Source: Anisodus tanguticus
Taxonomy: Eukaryota; Streptophyta; Magnoliopsida; Solanales; Solanaceae
Direction of reading: 5' to 3'
Assembly (NCBI GenBank): GCA_034509755.1
Contig: CM067549.1
Location: forward strand, 44,940,052 to 45,004,051
Length of the DNA stretch: 64,000 nucleotides
Shown here one piece after another: positions 34,984 to 47,400 of this stretch. The notes beneath the pieces were generated by a model, which saw only the letters and a program-made list of their open reading frames with translations, did no database searches and was not told the DNA's origin. A program made the position numbers and the translations under genes. Numbering within the stretch: the first letter of the stretch is position 1; the number at the start of each line of letters is the position of its first letter.

Positions 34984-37900
34984 GAGAATAAGCTTGTGTC
35001 TCCAGAACTTAGCTATGTCTGGAAACTGTGATTTCATAAACTGATAATCTTCCCAAGTAGTCTCCTCATGTAACAAATTGGCCCATTAGATCAGAACTTG
35101 AGTGGTAGCTCTGTTTCCTTTCTTGATTATCCTGTTATCCAGCACTGCCACTGGTTCTACTAGTATCTGACCTTCTGGTGAACAAAAAGGAGAATCAATT
35201 GAGGGTATAACATGGTCTCATATTCTCTTATTGAGTTGAGAGATATGGAAAACTGGATGTATCTTGACTGTGGCTGGTAAGGCTAACTTGTATGCCACTA
35301 GTCCCATTTTTTGGGTTATTTGATAAGGACCATAGAACTTTGATGCTAACTTGAGACTCTTTATTATGTCTATGGATGTCTGTCTATAGGGTTGTAGCTT
35401 CAAAAACACCCAATCTCCCACCTTGAACTCTCTTTCTATTCTTTTCTTGTCAGCATTGGTTTTCATCCTGTTTTGTGCCTTAGTCAGATTATTCTTCAAC
35501 ACTTTGGCTATTAGTTGTCTTTCCTGGAGCATCTGATCTATAATCCCTATTTTTTATTGGTCCAATGAGTTCAAAAGTCAACTGTGGAGGATCATAACCA
35601 TACATCACTTTGAAAAGGGATCATTTTCAAGGATGTATGATAGTTACTATTGTACCAGAACTCTGCTTGTGAGAGCTATTTGTGTCAGTCCTTAGGTTTA
35701 TGGTCACTCATGCATCTCAAGTAGTTTTCTAGGCATCTGTTGAGCCTCTCAGTTTGGCCATCTGTTTGTGGGTGGTAGGCTGAGCTATAACAGAGTTGGA
35801 CTTGTAGAAGTTTAAACAGCTCCTTCCAAAAACTGTTACCATGTCTCTATCAGACACAATGCTCTTGGGTAATCCATGTAGCTTGTAAATATGGTCTAGG
35901 AATATCCTAGCTATTTGGAAGGTAGTGAATGGGTGAACAATGGCAATGAAGTGTCCATATTTGTTGTATCTATCAACAACCACAAGCACAGTGTCCCTTT
36001 ATTCATATTTAAGGAGTCCTTCAATAAAATCCATTGAGATATGTTCTCATGTTCTTTCAGGGATAGGTAGAGGCTGTAATAAGCCTGAATATGCAACTTG
36101 TTCATCCTTGCATCTTTGACATACATCACATACCTACACTACAACTTTCACCTGGTCAATCATGGCATGCGAATCGAATACTGCCTTAAGCCTTTGGTAG
36201 GTAGCCCAGACTCCTGAATGTCCACCCAATCCTGAATTGTGTATTGCCTGAATCAATTAATGCCTTAGAGACCCATTTTTCCCCAATAAGCCTTCCCTTT
36301 GTATCTCAACACACATTGTTGTAGGGAGATGTTAAGTTCAGGGTTAGGGTTGGCACTAAGAGAGGTGATTATTTGTAACACTTCTGGGTCACCCTTATAA
36401 CTGTCCAGAATTTCCTCAATCCATTTGGGTTGTATTTGTGTTATCACTGAGCATTGTGTGTAATCAGCTTCCTTTTTTAAGGTACCCTTCCTAGATAATG
36501 CATCAACAACCATATTTTCTACTCCCTTTATATACTGGATCTCAAAACTTAATCCCATCAGCTTGGTCAGGCCCTTATGTTGTGAGGAAATAGTTATTTT
36601 CTAATCTTGTAAGAACTTTAGACTGAAGTGGTCAGTCTTTATTATGAAATGGTGTGTGTGTAAGTAATGCCTCCACCTATCAACAGCTTGCAGCAGTGCT
36701 ATTAACTCTTTCTCATAAGTGGACATTCTCTAGTGTCTTTTACTCAGATCCTGACTCATAAAAGCCAAGGGCATCTTTTCTTGCATCAACACATCACCAA
36801 TACCAGTGTTACATGCATCAACTTCTGATGCAAAAGGCTTAGTGAAGTCAGGGAATGCCAGTACAAGGGTGATGGACATGGCTACCTTAAGCTTGTTAAA
36901 AGGTATTTCGGCTTCATGATTCCACAAGAATTCTCCCTTTTTAATAAATTGGTCAGGGGTTTGCTAATGTGAGCATAATGTTTCACAAACTTTCTATAGT
37001 ACCCTGTTAGGCCTAAGAAGCCTCTCAATTTCTTTATAGTTTTTGGACTAGGACAATCTAACATGGCAGCAACTTTGTTGGGATTAGTGCTCACTCCCTT
37101 GTCAATTATAATGTGCCCTAAGTACTCCACTTGAGGTTGTCAAAATTCACATTTGCCTTGCTTGGCAAACAATTGGTTTTTCTTCAGTAAATTTAGAACA
37201 ATTTCCAGATGTACAAGGTGATCATCCATAGTTTGATTATATATCAATATGTCATCAAAGAACACTAAGATGAATTTTCTTAGTTGTTATTTAAAGACAC
37301 AGTTCATAAGGGATTGAAAGGTTGCAGGGGAATTGGTTAGACCAAAAGACATTACTTTGAACTCCCAGAGTCCATGGTGTGTTCTAAATGCAGTCGTGTG
37401 CCCTTCTCCTTATTTCATTCTCACCTGATGGTACACAGACCTTAGGTCAGCCTTAGAAAACACATTTGCCCCAAACAGTTCATATAATAGGTCATCTATC
37501 ATAGGGATGGGATACTTGTTCTTCATAGTCAGATTGTTTAACCTCCTATAGTCTACACACAATCTCCATGTAGCGTCTTTCTTTTTAACTAAGTGTGCAG
37601 GTGATGCAAAAGCTGACTGACTGGGTACAACAGTAGTAGCCTTGATCATTTCTGCAATGATAGACTCAATAGTATTATTTTGATCTTAAGAGTCATGTTG
37701 GGCCTTAAGTTAAAAGGTTGAGCTCCAGGAATAAGGTTGATTCTATGATCACACTCTCTTTTTGGTGGCAACCCATTAGGTTCTTGAAAAATGATATGAT
37801 ATTTTTTCAACAACTTATCAATGGCAGGATACACTGCCTGTTTTTCCTTGACTACTATCCCTGGTTGAATTAGGGATAGTTCAGTTATTACTTCACAATT

Positions 37901-38451
37901 GCCACATTGTAGCATTCTTCTCAGCTCCTCAGAGTTTACTATGGACACTCCATGGTCCTCATTCTCCCCATACAATGTGATCATTCTTCCTTCAGACATG
38001 AAACTTATGTTATAGGGTCTGGTATGCAAAATCACTGGAGCCACCTTATCTATCTAATCCATACTAGTATCATATCACATCCCCCCACCTTCAATATTAT
38101 GAACTTGAAATTGAAGGGTTCATTATGCATTTCCATCCAAAGGGAGGGTTTTCAAGTTGACAACTCATTTCTTGTCCATTAGCTACAATTACTCTCATAG
38201 GCTTCATCATGGGTTGCATGGACATTCTTAGCCTCTTAACAATGTGTGGATCAATGAAGGATCGGGGCGGAACCACTATCTATCAAAATTGTCATAGGTA
38301 TCTTATTAGCATACCCTATAATTTTGATAGTGGAAAATTTTCCTTTGGAAGAGCTTAAGCCTAGAAGTGCATTTACTGAAATTTCAGCTTGTTCCTCTTC
38401 TGGTTCTTCCAATGTCTCAGCTACATCCATAAACACCTCTTGGGCCTCCAT
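34984..38451 (-). pseudogene. Gypsy pol: protease, RT, RNase H, integrase, chromodomain
   Basis: Right to left: protease with 'ILIDSGSA' (near 38270); RT with 'ATTVVPSQSAFASPAHLVKKKD' words and 'WRLCVDYRRLNNLT' (near 37550) and the catalytic 'FFDDIL' box (37249-37263); 'VEYLGHII' and 'GFLGLTGYYRKF' (37000-37130); RNase H from about 36927 with 'KPFASEVDACNTGIG'; 'VVDALSRK' (near 36520); integrase core 'VVVDRYNKYGHFI' (near 35980) with 'GLPKSIVSDRD'; then 'ILDNRIIKKGNRA' and 'WEDYQFMKSQFP' as a chromodomain-like tail (about 35000-35170). Stops at several places interrupt each domain. Confidence 0.9.
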
Positions 38452-38457
38452 TTTTTC

Positions 38458-39802
38458 TCATTGTACTCCTTCTATGGTGTTAACTACTCTTGTTCTACAT
38501 TGATGCCCAGGGAAATATTTCTCCTTGCATTTATAGCACAAACCTTGTTCTTTGAGTGCATCTAGGTTAGGTGGAAGGGTGTTTGGTTTATTTGGTGCCC
38601 TGTTTTGTGTTTTATGGGTAGGGTATGTTATCTTGAGTGGCTGCTGGTTAACAGATGTAGTGGGGTGTTTGGTGGTTGTAGTTTGTACATTTCTGGGGTA
38701 GGTGATGGTTAAGGGTTTTGGGTTATAGTTCTTAAGGTTTCTATGGGGGCTAAAAGGTATGAGAGCTCTAAAAGACTCCTCATACAGTTTAGCAGTTTCA
38801 TAAGAATCTAACACTGTACTAGGATTAGTCATCTTCACTAGGGGCTTTAGCTCAGGTTTCAATCCACTAATGAAACTGGCTACATAATGGGCTTCATTGA
38901 GTAAAGGGTTGATAATAGTCATATAACCAGTGAGCTCATCAAATCTGTCCTGGTACTGATCAACAGTACCGGTCTGCATAATTTTATTAAACTCATCGAC
39001 AATATCTTGAGGTCTGATGTTACCAAATCTCCTACACACTTCAACACAAAACTTTGGCCATGCCATTACTCCTCTGTGGTTCACGATGTAACTGTAAAAC
39101 CATACATCATCTCTCTTTCCAATGTGAACTGATGCATAGCTCAATTTTTCTTACTTAGGGATGTTATACAACTTGAAGAATTTCTCACATTTTCTAAGCC
39201 AACTTCTCGGGTTATTCCCATCAAATTCAGGGAAATTTATCTTGGGTTTAAGGGTTCTGTTATTGTTGGTTGTATCATGGCTACTGACTACGGGACTGGT
39301 TGGAACTGTGGTTCTCATGGAAAAAAATAGGGTTTTGATAAAGTGGTGGACTTGAGAAAAGTAGAGCTACGGAAAATGTGAAACCCCTCCCCGTCGAAAA
39401 GGTTGAGGGTGTGTATATGGCTTGAGTATTATGTATAGGCGATTTATTACCTAAGTACTGTCCTTATTCATTTTGGTTGGACTGATGTGGTGTTCCTTCC
39501 GGTGCCATCCTTAGGCTAACCGTTGCTCGTAGGGTCGCTGGAGAAGTTGGAATCGAACTCCCTGGAGGAGTTGAGTTCGTCGGAGGTTGCATTTTCGATA
39601 GAAATAGCTCCAATTTCTTGTTTGTTTCTCTCGACTCATCCATTTGTGATTGGAACTGTAACTGGTTGAATTCTAAGGTTTCCAATCTTTTGTCGGTGCT
39701 GTCGATGAAGGACGACAGTTGAGCTCTCAGAGCACGCATTTCTTCGTATATATCTAGTGTTTTCGGTGGTGACGTCGTCGACCCAGTTGGCTCTGATGCC
39801 AT
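38458..39802 (-). pseudogene. Gypsy gag
   Basis: Starts 'MASEPTGSTTSPP' at 39802, where the ATG overlaps the primer-binding site. A coiled-coil-like segment (39600-39720) and the retrotransposon gag core follow ('WPKFCVEVCRRFG', 'VDQYQDRFDELTGYM', 'ASFISGLKPEL'). A zinc knuckle near 38510-38560 has the altered spacing 'CYKCKEKYFPGHQC', which is typical of this gypsy type. Stops between 39145 and 39463 split it in two. Confidence 0.88.
39789..39801 (-). other. Gypsy primer-binding site
   Basis: The minus strand reads TGGCATCAGAGCC, two bases from the LTR end, close to the initiator-Met tRNA complement. It overlaps the gag start codon. Confidence 0.8.
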
Positions 39803-39803
39803 T

Positions 39804-40089
39804 TGTAACAAGAGGGTTGCTCTTATTACTAGTGAAGCGATCTTAATTTGGAAAAGGAAAGAAGAAAAGAGAAGTTAAATTTTGATATATGTATTTCACT
39901 AATGGAACAATGTAGGATATAAATACCCTGGCACTGGATTACATTTCTTAGTACTCAGGGGGCTATAAGATAACTAACATAACTTAAGGGAGGACTTGTA
40001 ATTTTTATAAAACTAGAGTTAATTACTTAAGAAATTGGAGGACTAGAATGCATTTTCTCAAAACTTGGTCACAATGTCCTATTGTGACA
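39804..40089 (-). mobile_element. Gypsy 5' LTR (286 bp)
   Basis: Plus strand TGTAACAAGAGG...CTATTGTGACA, matching 34685-34970. Its minus-strand 3' end (...GTTACA) is followed by one base and then the gag ATG. Confidence 0.92.
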
Positions 40090-40471
40090 GTTGATCGTCT
40101 AATTTCAGTGTAAATTCGAATCAATTTTTTTCACTTTATAAAATCATTTTACATATAAATAAATTACATAAAATTACTAGAATTCACATTTTATAGCTTT
40201 TTTAATGTTTAAAATAATTTTTCATCCCCTCAATTAGTAAAGTGTCATTCCTATAGAAAGGATTTTCTTTTTAGGGTGTGTTTGGTAAGAAGGAAATGTT
40301 TCTTTGAAAAAAATCATGGGAATAAGTAGGTTTGTTACTTATTTTCTTGTGTTCGGTATGTAAGCGGAAAATCTTTGTATATAATCTACACAAAAATTAT
40401 GGAAGGTGGGGTGTGGGGTGGCGGTTACGGGGTGGGGGCGAAGATAAAGTATGTTGAGAGGTGGGCTAGAC

Positions 40472-43400
40472 TAGGGGTGGCCAACGGGGCGGGCTTGGCG
40501 GGATTGGGGCGGGGCGGGACGGGGGGGGGGGATCGGTACACAGCAGGACTGGCGGAATTCGCCGATGTCCCGTCCCGGTTCTGGTCCCGTCAGAAAAGGG
40601 TAGTTGTCCTAGCGAGCCGGGGCGAGCCAGGATCGGGTCGGGGGCGGGATTTTCCTCTTTTTTTTTGCACTTAATTAAAAAAATAACATATATATAAACA
40701 ACTCAATAATTGAACAAGATAGTGTAATAAAAATATCACAATGCTGTTTTTGTGCCTCTTATATTATTTACTAGAAATATGATTTTTTTGTAATACAAAT
40801 ACAATTGTCAAAATTGCAACTTTGTGTTGTTTAAAAGTTGCAAATGACATAGTAAAATTGCAATTAAAGAAATTACATTCTGAAAAAAAACATGGTTTAG
40901 TTTCTTTATAATTTCCTGTGGTTCTTCGGTTGGAATTGGTATTTGTTAGTCAAATTGCTCCACGTCGCTTCCACCACCTTCGGATAAGATGTCATTGTAG
41001 TTTTCGTCTTCTTCTTCGTTGATCTATGGTTGACTACAACTTCTCCGCTCCGCTCGTATCCAATCTCTGAATAATACTGCAATCTCCAAGCTGTCTCCGA
41101 CTAATGAGTGTTTGTGCTCTTATATTTGATATATGTCTGCAGAAAAAGCGCTTTCAGACGTTGTTGATGACACTTGAATATTCAAAACATCTCAGTCCAT
41201 CATTGAAAGTGTCGGAAAGGTCTTCTCATTCCCTCTCCAGTATTTCAGCAAGTCTTCACGTCATTCTTCATTGACAACTGCTTGGTACGGTATACTACAC
41301 TGCAAAACAAAAATATCAAACTCGCTAATTTGGTTAGTAGTGTTACCACCACACATTTTATTTCTGAGGCTTTCAATACCAGCCGCAGAAACAACATGTC
41401 TTTTATAAGGTTGTATTGAAGAAGAAGAAGAAGAATGTATGGAAGCCGATTGGTTGCTATTCTTGTTGGTAATACTTATATATTTTTTTACATTCGTCTT
41501 CTATGCTAGACAACACTTCTACTTTAGTTAGTTCAATAGGTGGTGGGTCATTTGAATTTTTGGGAGTTGGAGGTGGTAGTACTGCTATACAATCATAAAT
41601 AGTTTCAATAAGTGATTTAGATACGTCTATTTTAATAGTCGGATTTAATACAACACCAATAATATAAATAGTGGGAATAGGAATAAAATATTTTTTTATT
41701 TTGATAAGCATTTTTTTAATAGCTGCTTTATAATCTGATTTATCCATATATTCATTAAGTAATAAAAATATTAGAGCTATATAAAACAACATAGTTTAAA
41801 TAATAGGATAATATATACTGAAAAATTCTTTTGTTGCTTGAAAAAATTTCTCTAGAAATACAATAAGTTCGGGAATTTTTTCCCAATGGTTATCTACAAC
41901 CATATCAGTTGGATTTTGATTATGGACGTTAAAAAATAAAGTTATAGGTCTTCTATAGTCATAAGTAACAAGTAGTTGCTCGTACAAAAAATTCCACCTA
42001 GTGGGTACTTCTTCGGGAATTTTTCTATAAGGTAGTTGGCAATTGTGACAAGCTTTTTTATAATCTTTTTTTCGTTGTATTCTATTATTTTTAAAAATAA
42101 AGTTTATAGCAAATTGTATTTTACTAAGAATGTCTTCAAAAAGTGATAGATCCTTTACAACTAAGTTATATATATGACACACACATTTTATATGAAAATG
42201 ATTTGGAAAAGATGGAGTTAAACTATTTTTTAAAATTGTAATAGCATAATTATTAGAAGAAGCGTTATCTAATGTAATATTCATAATTTTATCAGTTATT
42301 CCGTAATAATCGCACACTTGATAAATATTTTCTGCAATAAAAGTACAAGTGTGCCTATCATATTTATATCTATATGCTAAGATACTTTTTTGCATAGACC
42401 ATTTATAATTTATCCAATGACAGGTTACCGTTAAATAATCATGGTCGTTAGTACTACGGCCTATATCAGAAGTGATAGCTACTTTGTCATTAAAATGATA
42501 TAATGAATAACGTAAATACTGTTGATATTCATGTGCAAATTTAAATACATCTCTCTTAACAGTTGATCTAGGAACATTGGTAAAAGCAGGATTATACATT
42601 TCTCTAATGTAATGAATAAAACCAGGAGATGAAGGAAATGAAAAAGGCAAACCCTCCACAACAACTAATTTTGCTATTGCTTCCATGTCTCTATGTTTAT
42701 TGTAATTATGGCCTACAATTCCCCCCGTCGTGGGGTTAATTTGACCATGTACTTGGTCCGGAACGGTATGTGAACCTTGTTCTGATGGAGAGGGCGTTTG
42801 TGCACCCGGTTTTTCAGCTTTGTATTGGGCAAACCTAGCTGGGTGATCCCTTTCTATGTGTCTCATTAAACCCCCGTCCCACCCTAACCTTTTTCAGTTT
42901 TAAATTTAAAAACATCTTTACAAATTCTACATCTAGCTACTTAATTGTCTATGTCCCTATCAAAAAAAATTCATGCATCTGATTTTAATGGTCGTTTGGC
43001 TGGACCTCATCTCATACTAGGGGGAATAAGAGGCATTACAGTTGGAGGTGCACTAGTGGGTGTGTCATCTATATTAGTCGGTGTGTCATCTAGATCATCT
43101 TCTAAATTAAAATCTTGTTGAGTTTCAGAAAATAGCTCCTCGTCTAAATCTAATAGTATTGCAGGAAAATGTTCAGTATCAACAAAATCATCCTGTCTAG
43201 GAATAGGATGACTAGAAGAAGTATCCCTTCCCTTGTTACCCCTACTAGAGGAAGCCTTACCCTTACCCTTACCCTTAAACATACATTTAAGTCATTCCAT
43301 TTTAATTATGCTAATAAATAGTTAAAGATAATGAAATTAAGTGTGCTAAATAAAATAAAGAAACAATAATAATTAGTGAAGGAACGAATGTACCAAACGC

Positions 43401-43923
43401 CGACGTAATGTCGACGTATAATCGAGAGGTTGTAAATTGAAACTTTGCTCGATGAAAGATCCTCAAGCTAGTTGCCAACTTCACTCCCAAATGAATAAAT
43501 AAAACTGAATATTTAGTAGACAATGTAGAGAGATAGATTGAGAGATTATAGGAAGATTTGTGAGAAAGATGAAGAGAAAATGAGGTATTTATAGTTGAAA
43601 AAATGGATAAAAGTGTAAATATAATAACTTAGGGGTTAAAAATAAATATTAAGGGGATAGATGGGGGGGGGGTTGGGGGAGGGGGAGGCAAAAAATGGCC
43701 GTTGCACAACGGCCAAAATATAAAATGGTCATTGGTGCAACAATTATTTTGTGCAAAGGGGAGGGATCGGGCGGGATCGGGGCAGGACCGAAATGGGGGC
43801 GGATTGGGTTCGAGCGGGACCAGACCATGTCCCGTCCCGGTACAGTATTTTTTTTTTTTACATAACGGGGTCGGGGCGGGACCGGGGCGGGACCGGACCG
43901 ACCCGGCCCACTGACTATCCTTA
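40472..43923 (-). mobile_element. hAT-1 transposon (3452 bp, TSD GGCTAGAC)
   Basis: Perfect 8-bp duplications GGCTAGAC lie at 40464-40471 and 43924-43931, the hAT signature. The terminal inverted repeats are imperfect: left 'taggggtggccaacgggg', right complement 'taaggatagtcagtgggc'. G-rich subterminal arrays at both ends (40490-40655 and 43755-43905) flank a BED/hAT transposase pseudogene on the minus strand. A second copy of the family lies at 51019-54583. Confidence 0.95.
40930..43282 (-). pseudogene. hAT-1 transposase (zf-BED, RNase H-like, C-terminal dimerisation)
   Basis: Starts 'MFKGKGKGKASSSRG' at 43282. An acidic linker follows, then a BED zinc finger (about 42830-42960, ending 'GGLMRHIERDHP'). 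The RNase H-like catalytic region (41796-42866) contains 'AITSDIGRSTNDHDYL', 'YGITDKIMNITLDNASSNN' and 'CVCHIYNLVVKD', the usual hAT C/DDE and CxxH areas. The downstream part (41457-41792) continues 'MLFYIALIFLLLNEY'. The hAT C-terminal dimerisation region near 40960-41200 is badly frameshifted. Stops at about 41794 and in the BED region kill it. Confidence 0.88.
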
Positions 43924-44474
43924 GGCTAGACAATCAATATGGAATTTATTTTTCCTACTACTAAGGAAGGAACTTGTTTTCCTACTAGAGAAAATGTTTT
44001 CCAAAACATTTGATCAATCGACCATGAGAAAATTGAAAAACTATATCGGACATACCCTAGTGTTTAATCAGGTTCTCTCACCTTCGTCCCCCCAAAAAAG
44101 ATCTTAGTCCGCATTTACTGCTATTGCAGTCTATCGGTGAACAAGTAATTGTTGTTTTTCTTCTGAATATTGGCATTTTCTTATTATGACTTGTCATGTT
44201 CTATGCAACGACTGAATACAATTTCAATAAGTAATGCCTCACGAGACTATGGAGGTTACCTAAATCATAGGAATGTTTAACTAACTTTAACATGTAAAGG
44301 TGAAATATTTCATTAAGACACACAAGGGAACAAAAGAAGGCTGAAAGTGTACCATAGACTTCATGTACTTCTCAAATTTTTAGTACTCTCTGAGTAAATA
44401 CAATCCTAACTACCAATGACTAATTCTGCAACCAGATGTGCCCTGCTAAAGATTGCATTACTAGAGAAATCAAA

Positions 44475-47400
44475 TCAACCAAGCCACTGTTGACACTTTC
44501 TATCCCCACTGCCTCCAACAGCACGTCGGATGCTAATCTTCTCATTTGCATATTTTGCCTGGAGATGCTCGAAAGCATTTACATCAAGTTTCCCAGACAC
44601 AGATTTCCCTTGCTTCCTCCGGATTTGCTGTTCACGGACAGAAGCCCAAAGTTTCTCAATAGCATCCCTCTGTCGGGATGTGAACCTTGAAACGCTATCA
44701 AAGGCATGCTTGACTAAGATGTCAATAGATGTTTGGCACCTGACAAAAAGAAATCATGCCCTATGAGAAATGGTAAATCAGTAGTATTTAATTAGCTGAA
44801 ATACATAACAAAGCTTTGATTGTCAATAGATACTTTACCCAGGGGTTTTGTAACGATTAGCAGCAATTTCTAAGCAGGAAAGCAAGGCTTCTCGCTGTGA
44901 TCTCAGAAATCTCTTGGTTTCTTCTTCTTCTTGTCCCTTTCTTGCTTTAGTCGTGGTGACCCTCTTCCCCTTTGATTTGTCATCTTTCTTTGATGTGCTT
45001 GGAATCAAATCATCAAGTCCAAATGGATCACTCTCTTCCTTATTATCTGTCTGGGCTTCTTCACTCACGGCTTGTGTCTTTTCTTTCAGAGCAGCAGCCT
45101 CTTCTCCATCATCATCTTCAGTTGCAACGGGAAGATTTGAAATTGCTTCTTTAATTCTGCCCGTTGCTTTTGAAAACTGAAATATATCAAAGCAGAGAAA
45201 ACAAAGAAGAAAAAAGACGGTCATACTTCCAGATAAATGGAGGAAACAAATTTTAGGACAAATCACAGCTTAGCAGCAAACTTTGACCAAAATCTATATT
45301 GCTCGGATACCGCTGTGGGCACCCGACGCACGTGCGGATCTAGAAGTCAGATTCATCATCACCTAAATCTTAGAGATTCGAGAATATGGATAGGAGTATG
45401 GTGACGGGTGTTAAGATACAACCAATAAATGTATATTACGGCATATATACGTATATACTTCGACAAGTAATTAAAGTTATTGAATTAAAGCAAGTTTAAA
45501 TAAATTTTTGTAAAACACTTAATATTTTATTTAAAAATTATCTTGTATACTAGCAAAGTGTTCTAGTACTTTATGTGAATGTATAGGGAATAAACCGAAC
45601 ATCAAACCAAGTATCCAATAAACCTATACTTATTGGCCATGGGTGTAGTCAGAGCACACAAGTTAGATTGACCAAATCCGGTACGGCTTCCACACCCACA
45701 CTTGCGCCCAAATCGTGTCGGATCGACACGGTGCTGCAAGGATTTTGAATGATCTGAGCAACATAGACCAAAAAGGTCTCTCGAATATATCATTTAACTC
45801 AATTTGGTCCTTAACATCATTCAAGTAAGCCAAAAGTGAGAATTGTTTCTCTTCAAACTAACAGATCATCAAGCCTAAGGGGAACTTGCACACGTGCTAG
45901 TCACTTGATCAGAAGATAACCTGTCTATTTCCCTGCCTAAATTAGCAATGAACATGGCACGGTCGAAAAGATACCCCCAAAATGGGTAATGGCAGACAAT
46001 GAAATTGAGGTCGTCCGCAAGAGATCATATGACCAATCTGCATTTCATAGTCATTCAAATCAAGCTAGCAATTCTCAATGACGAAAATGAACAGCAACAA
46101 CAACCAAAAGTGAACCACTCTGCATATAGCGTTCAAAGACATTAATCTTTCATTTGATAAAGATGCAGATACATTAATGTCATAGTGAGTCAGAAATGAT
46201 TCTTAATTTTCTAGCTATCGGTATACCGAGCAAATTATTTGCTCATGAAGGAAGTCAAATCTCAAAAGTAAAAAAATTGAGATGCTCCGAAATCATTTTT
46301 GTTAGAAGACTGAATATCCCTTAAATGACTAATAAGTGCCATGGAGAGTCAAAGTTATCGCGAAAAACAGGGATAAAAGACGTAAATATAAAATAGAAAG
46401 AAGATAACTCCTAAAAATGCATTTACAACTTAAGCAAACTCCCACTTACCTTATTGAAAAAACAACTTAAGCTAACTCCACTTATAAGGATTGTCCAGCA
46501 TCAACCATTCTTAGTCTCATTTGGACCTGAGGGATGTTATGGTGTTATTTCAACTCCTGGCAGTTCATAAATCACAACTGCCAGTGCTCTTTTTTGGTTT
46601 TTCTTTTTGTAGAGAAGTCAGTAGGAAAAATTACCAGAACACTCCCAAATTGCATCTGATTCTGATTCTTCCACAAAAATATGCCACATCTTTAAGTATA
46701 CCTCTTCTTCAAGTCTTTACCTAGACCATCACTAAAATTCCATTATTTGAACTTTTTACAGTTCACAAAATTCATTGAGGCAGTAAGTGTTAATGCTAGT
46801 CAAGGTCATGCGTGTTTGCCAACAACAAATACCTACTCAAAGACTTAGTAGGCGTCTGGCCATGCGATATGAAATCATGATTTCATATTTTGATTTCAAA
46901 TCAGTGTTTGTTTATGTAATTTTCACAAAATTTCAACTTCACCTTCATATCATGATTTCAAATCCCAAATTCTCCAAAAAGGCATGATTTGGGATTTCAA
47001 ATCATGATTTCAATTTTTTTAAAATGTAAAACTTAACCCATAAGTTGTATATTTTGTAAAAAAGATCCATAGGTTGGCAGATATATTTACCAACCGTTTA
47101 CCAACTATTTATATCAAATATAAAAAAAGATCTGCAAGTTGGTAATATATTTATAACAAAATTTACTCTCACCAACCATTTAACAACTAAATTTATTTCT
47201 ACAACTCATGTTCAATTTTTCTTTTTATTGAATTAAAGTTCGATTAATAGAGGTTATATTTTTTACAAAGATCTTCTAGTAGCTTATTAATTTTGTTATG
47301 AACTATGATTTGCACATTTGATAAGATTGTATAAGAATGGGAAAGTTTTGATGGTTTTTAAAATTTGTGGGGGTTTTATGTTTATGTGAAAAATAAAACT

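Larger units (their letters stand above)
34685..40089 (-). mobile_element. Ty3/gypsy chromovirus, full length (5405 bp)
   Basis: Two 286-bp LTRs flank, on the minus strand, gag, protease, RT, RNase H, integrase and a chromodomain-like end, which is Ty3/gypsy order (integrase last). A primer site and polypurine tract are in place. The presumed TSDs (TTTGG at 34680-34684, GTTGA at 40090-40094) do not match. It lies about 210 bp upstream of the cyclophilin TATA box and reads in the same direction. Stops and frameshifts make it non-autonomous. Confidence 0.93.
40272..44059. mobile_element. MITE (family M1) split by a hAT insertion
   Basis: Left end 'tagggtgtgtttggtaagaa'; right end reads, reverse complemented, 'tagggtatgtccgatatagt'. 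The outer parts (40272-40471 and 43924-44059) become one element of about 330 bp once hAT-1 and one TSD copy are removed. An intact relative with matching ends and a C/G-rich middle lies at 57073-57450. No clear TSD for the MITE itself. Confidence 0.6.

Noticed and set aside
34680..40094. 5-bp TSD for the gypsy element
   Set aside because: Flanks TTTGG and GTTGA do not match; the element is called full length from LTRs, primer site and polypurine tract instead.
40375..40674. 99-codon Gly/Arg-rich plus-strand ORF
   Set aside because: It spans the MITE/hAT-1 junction and G-rich subterminal array; composition alone keeps it open.
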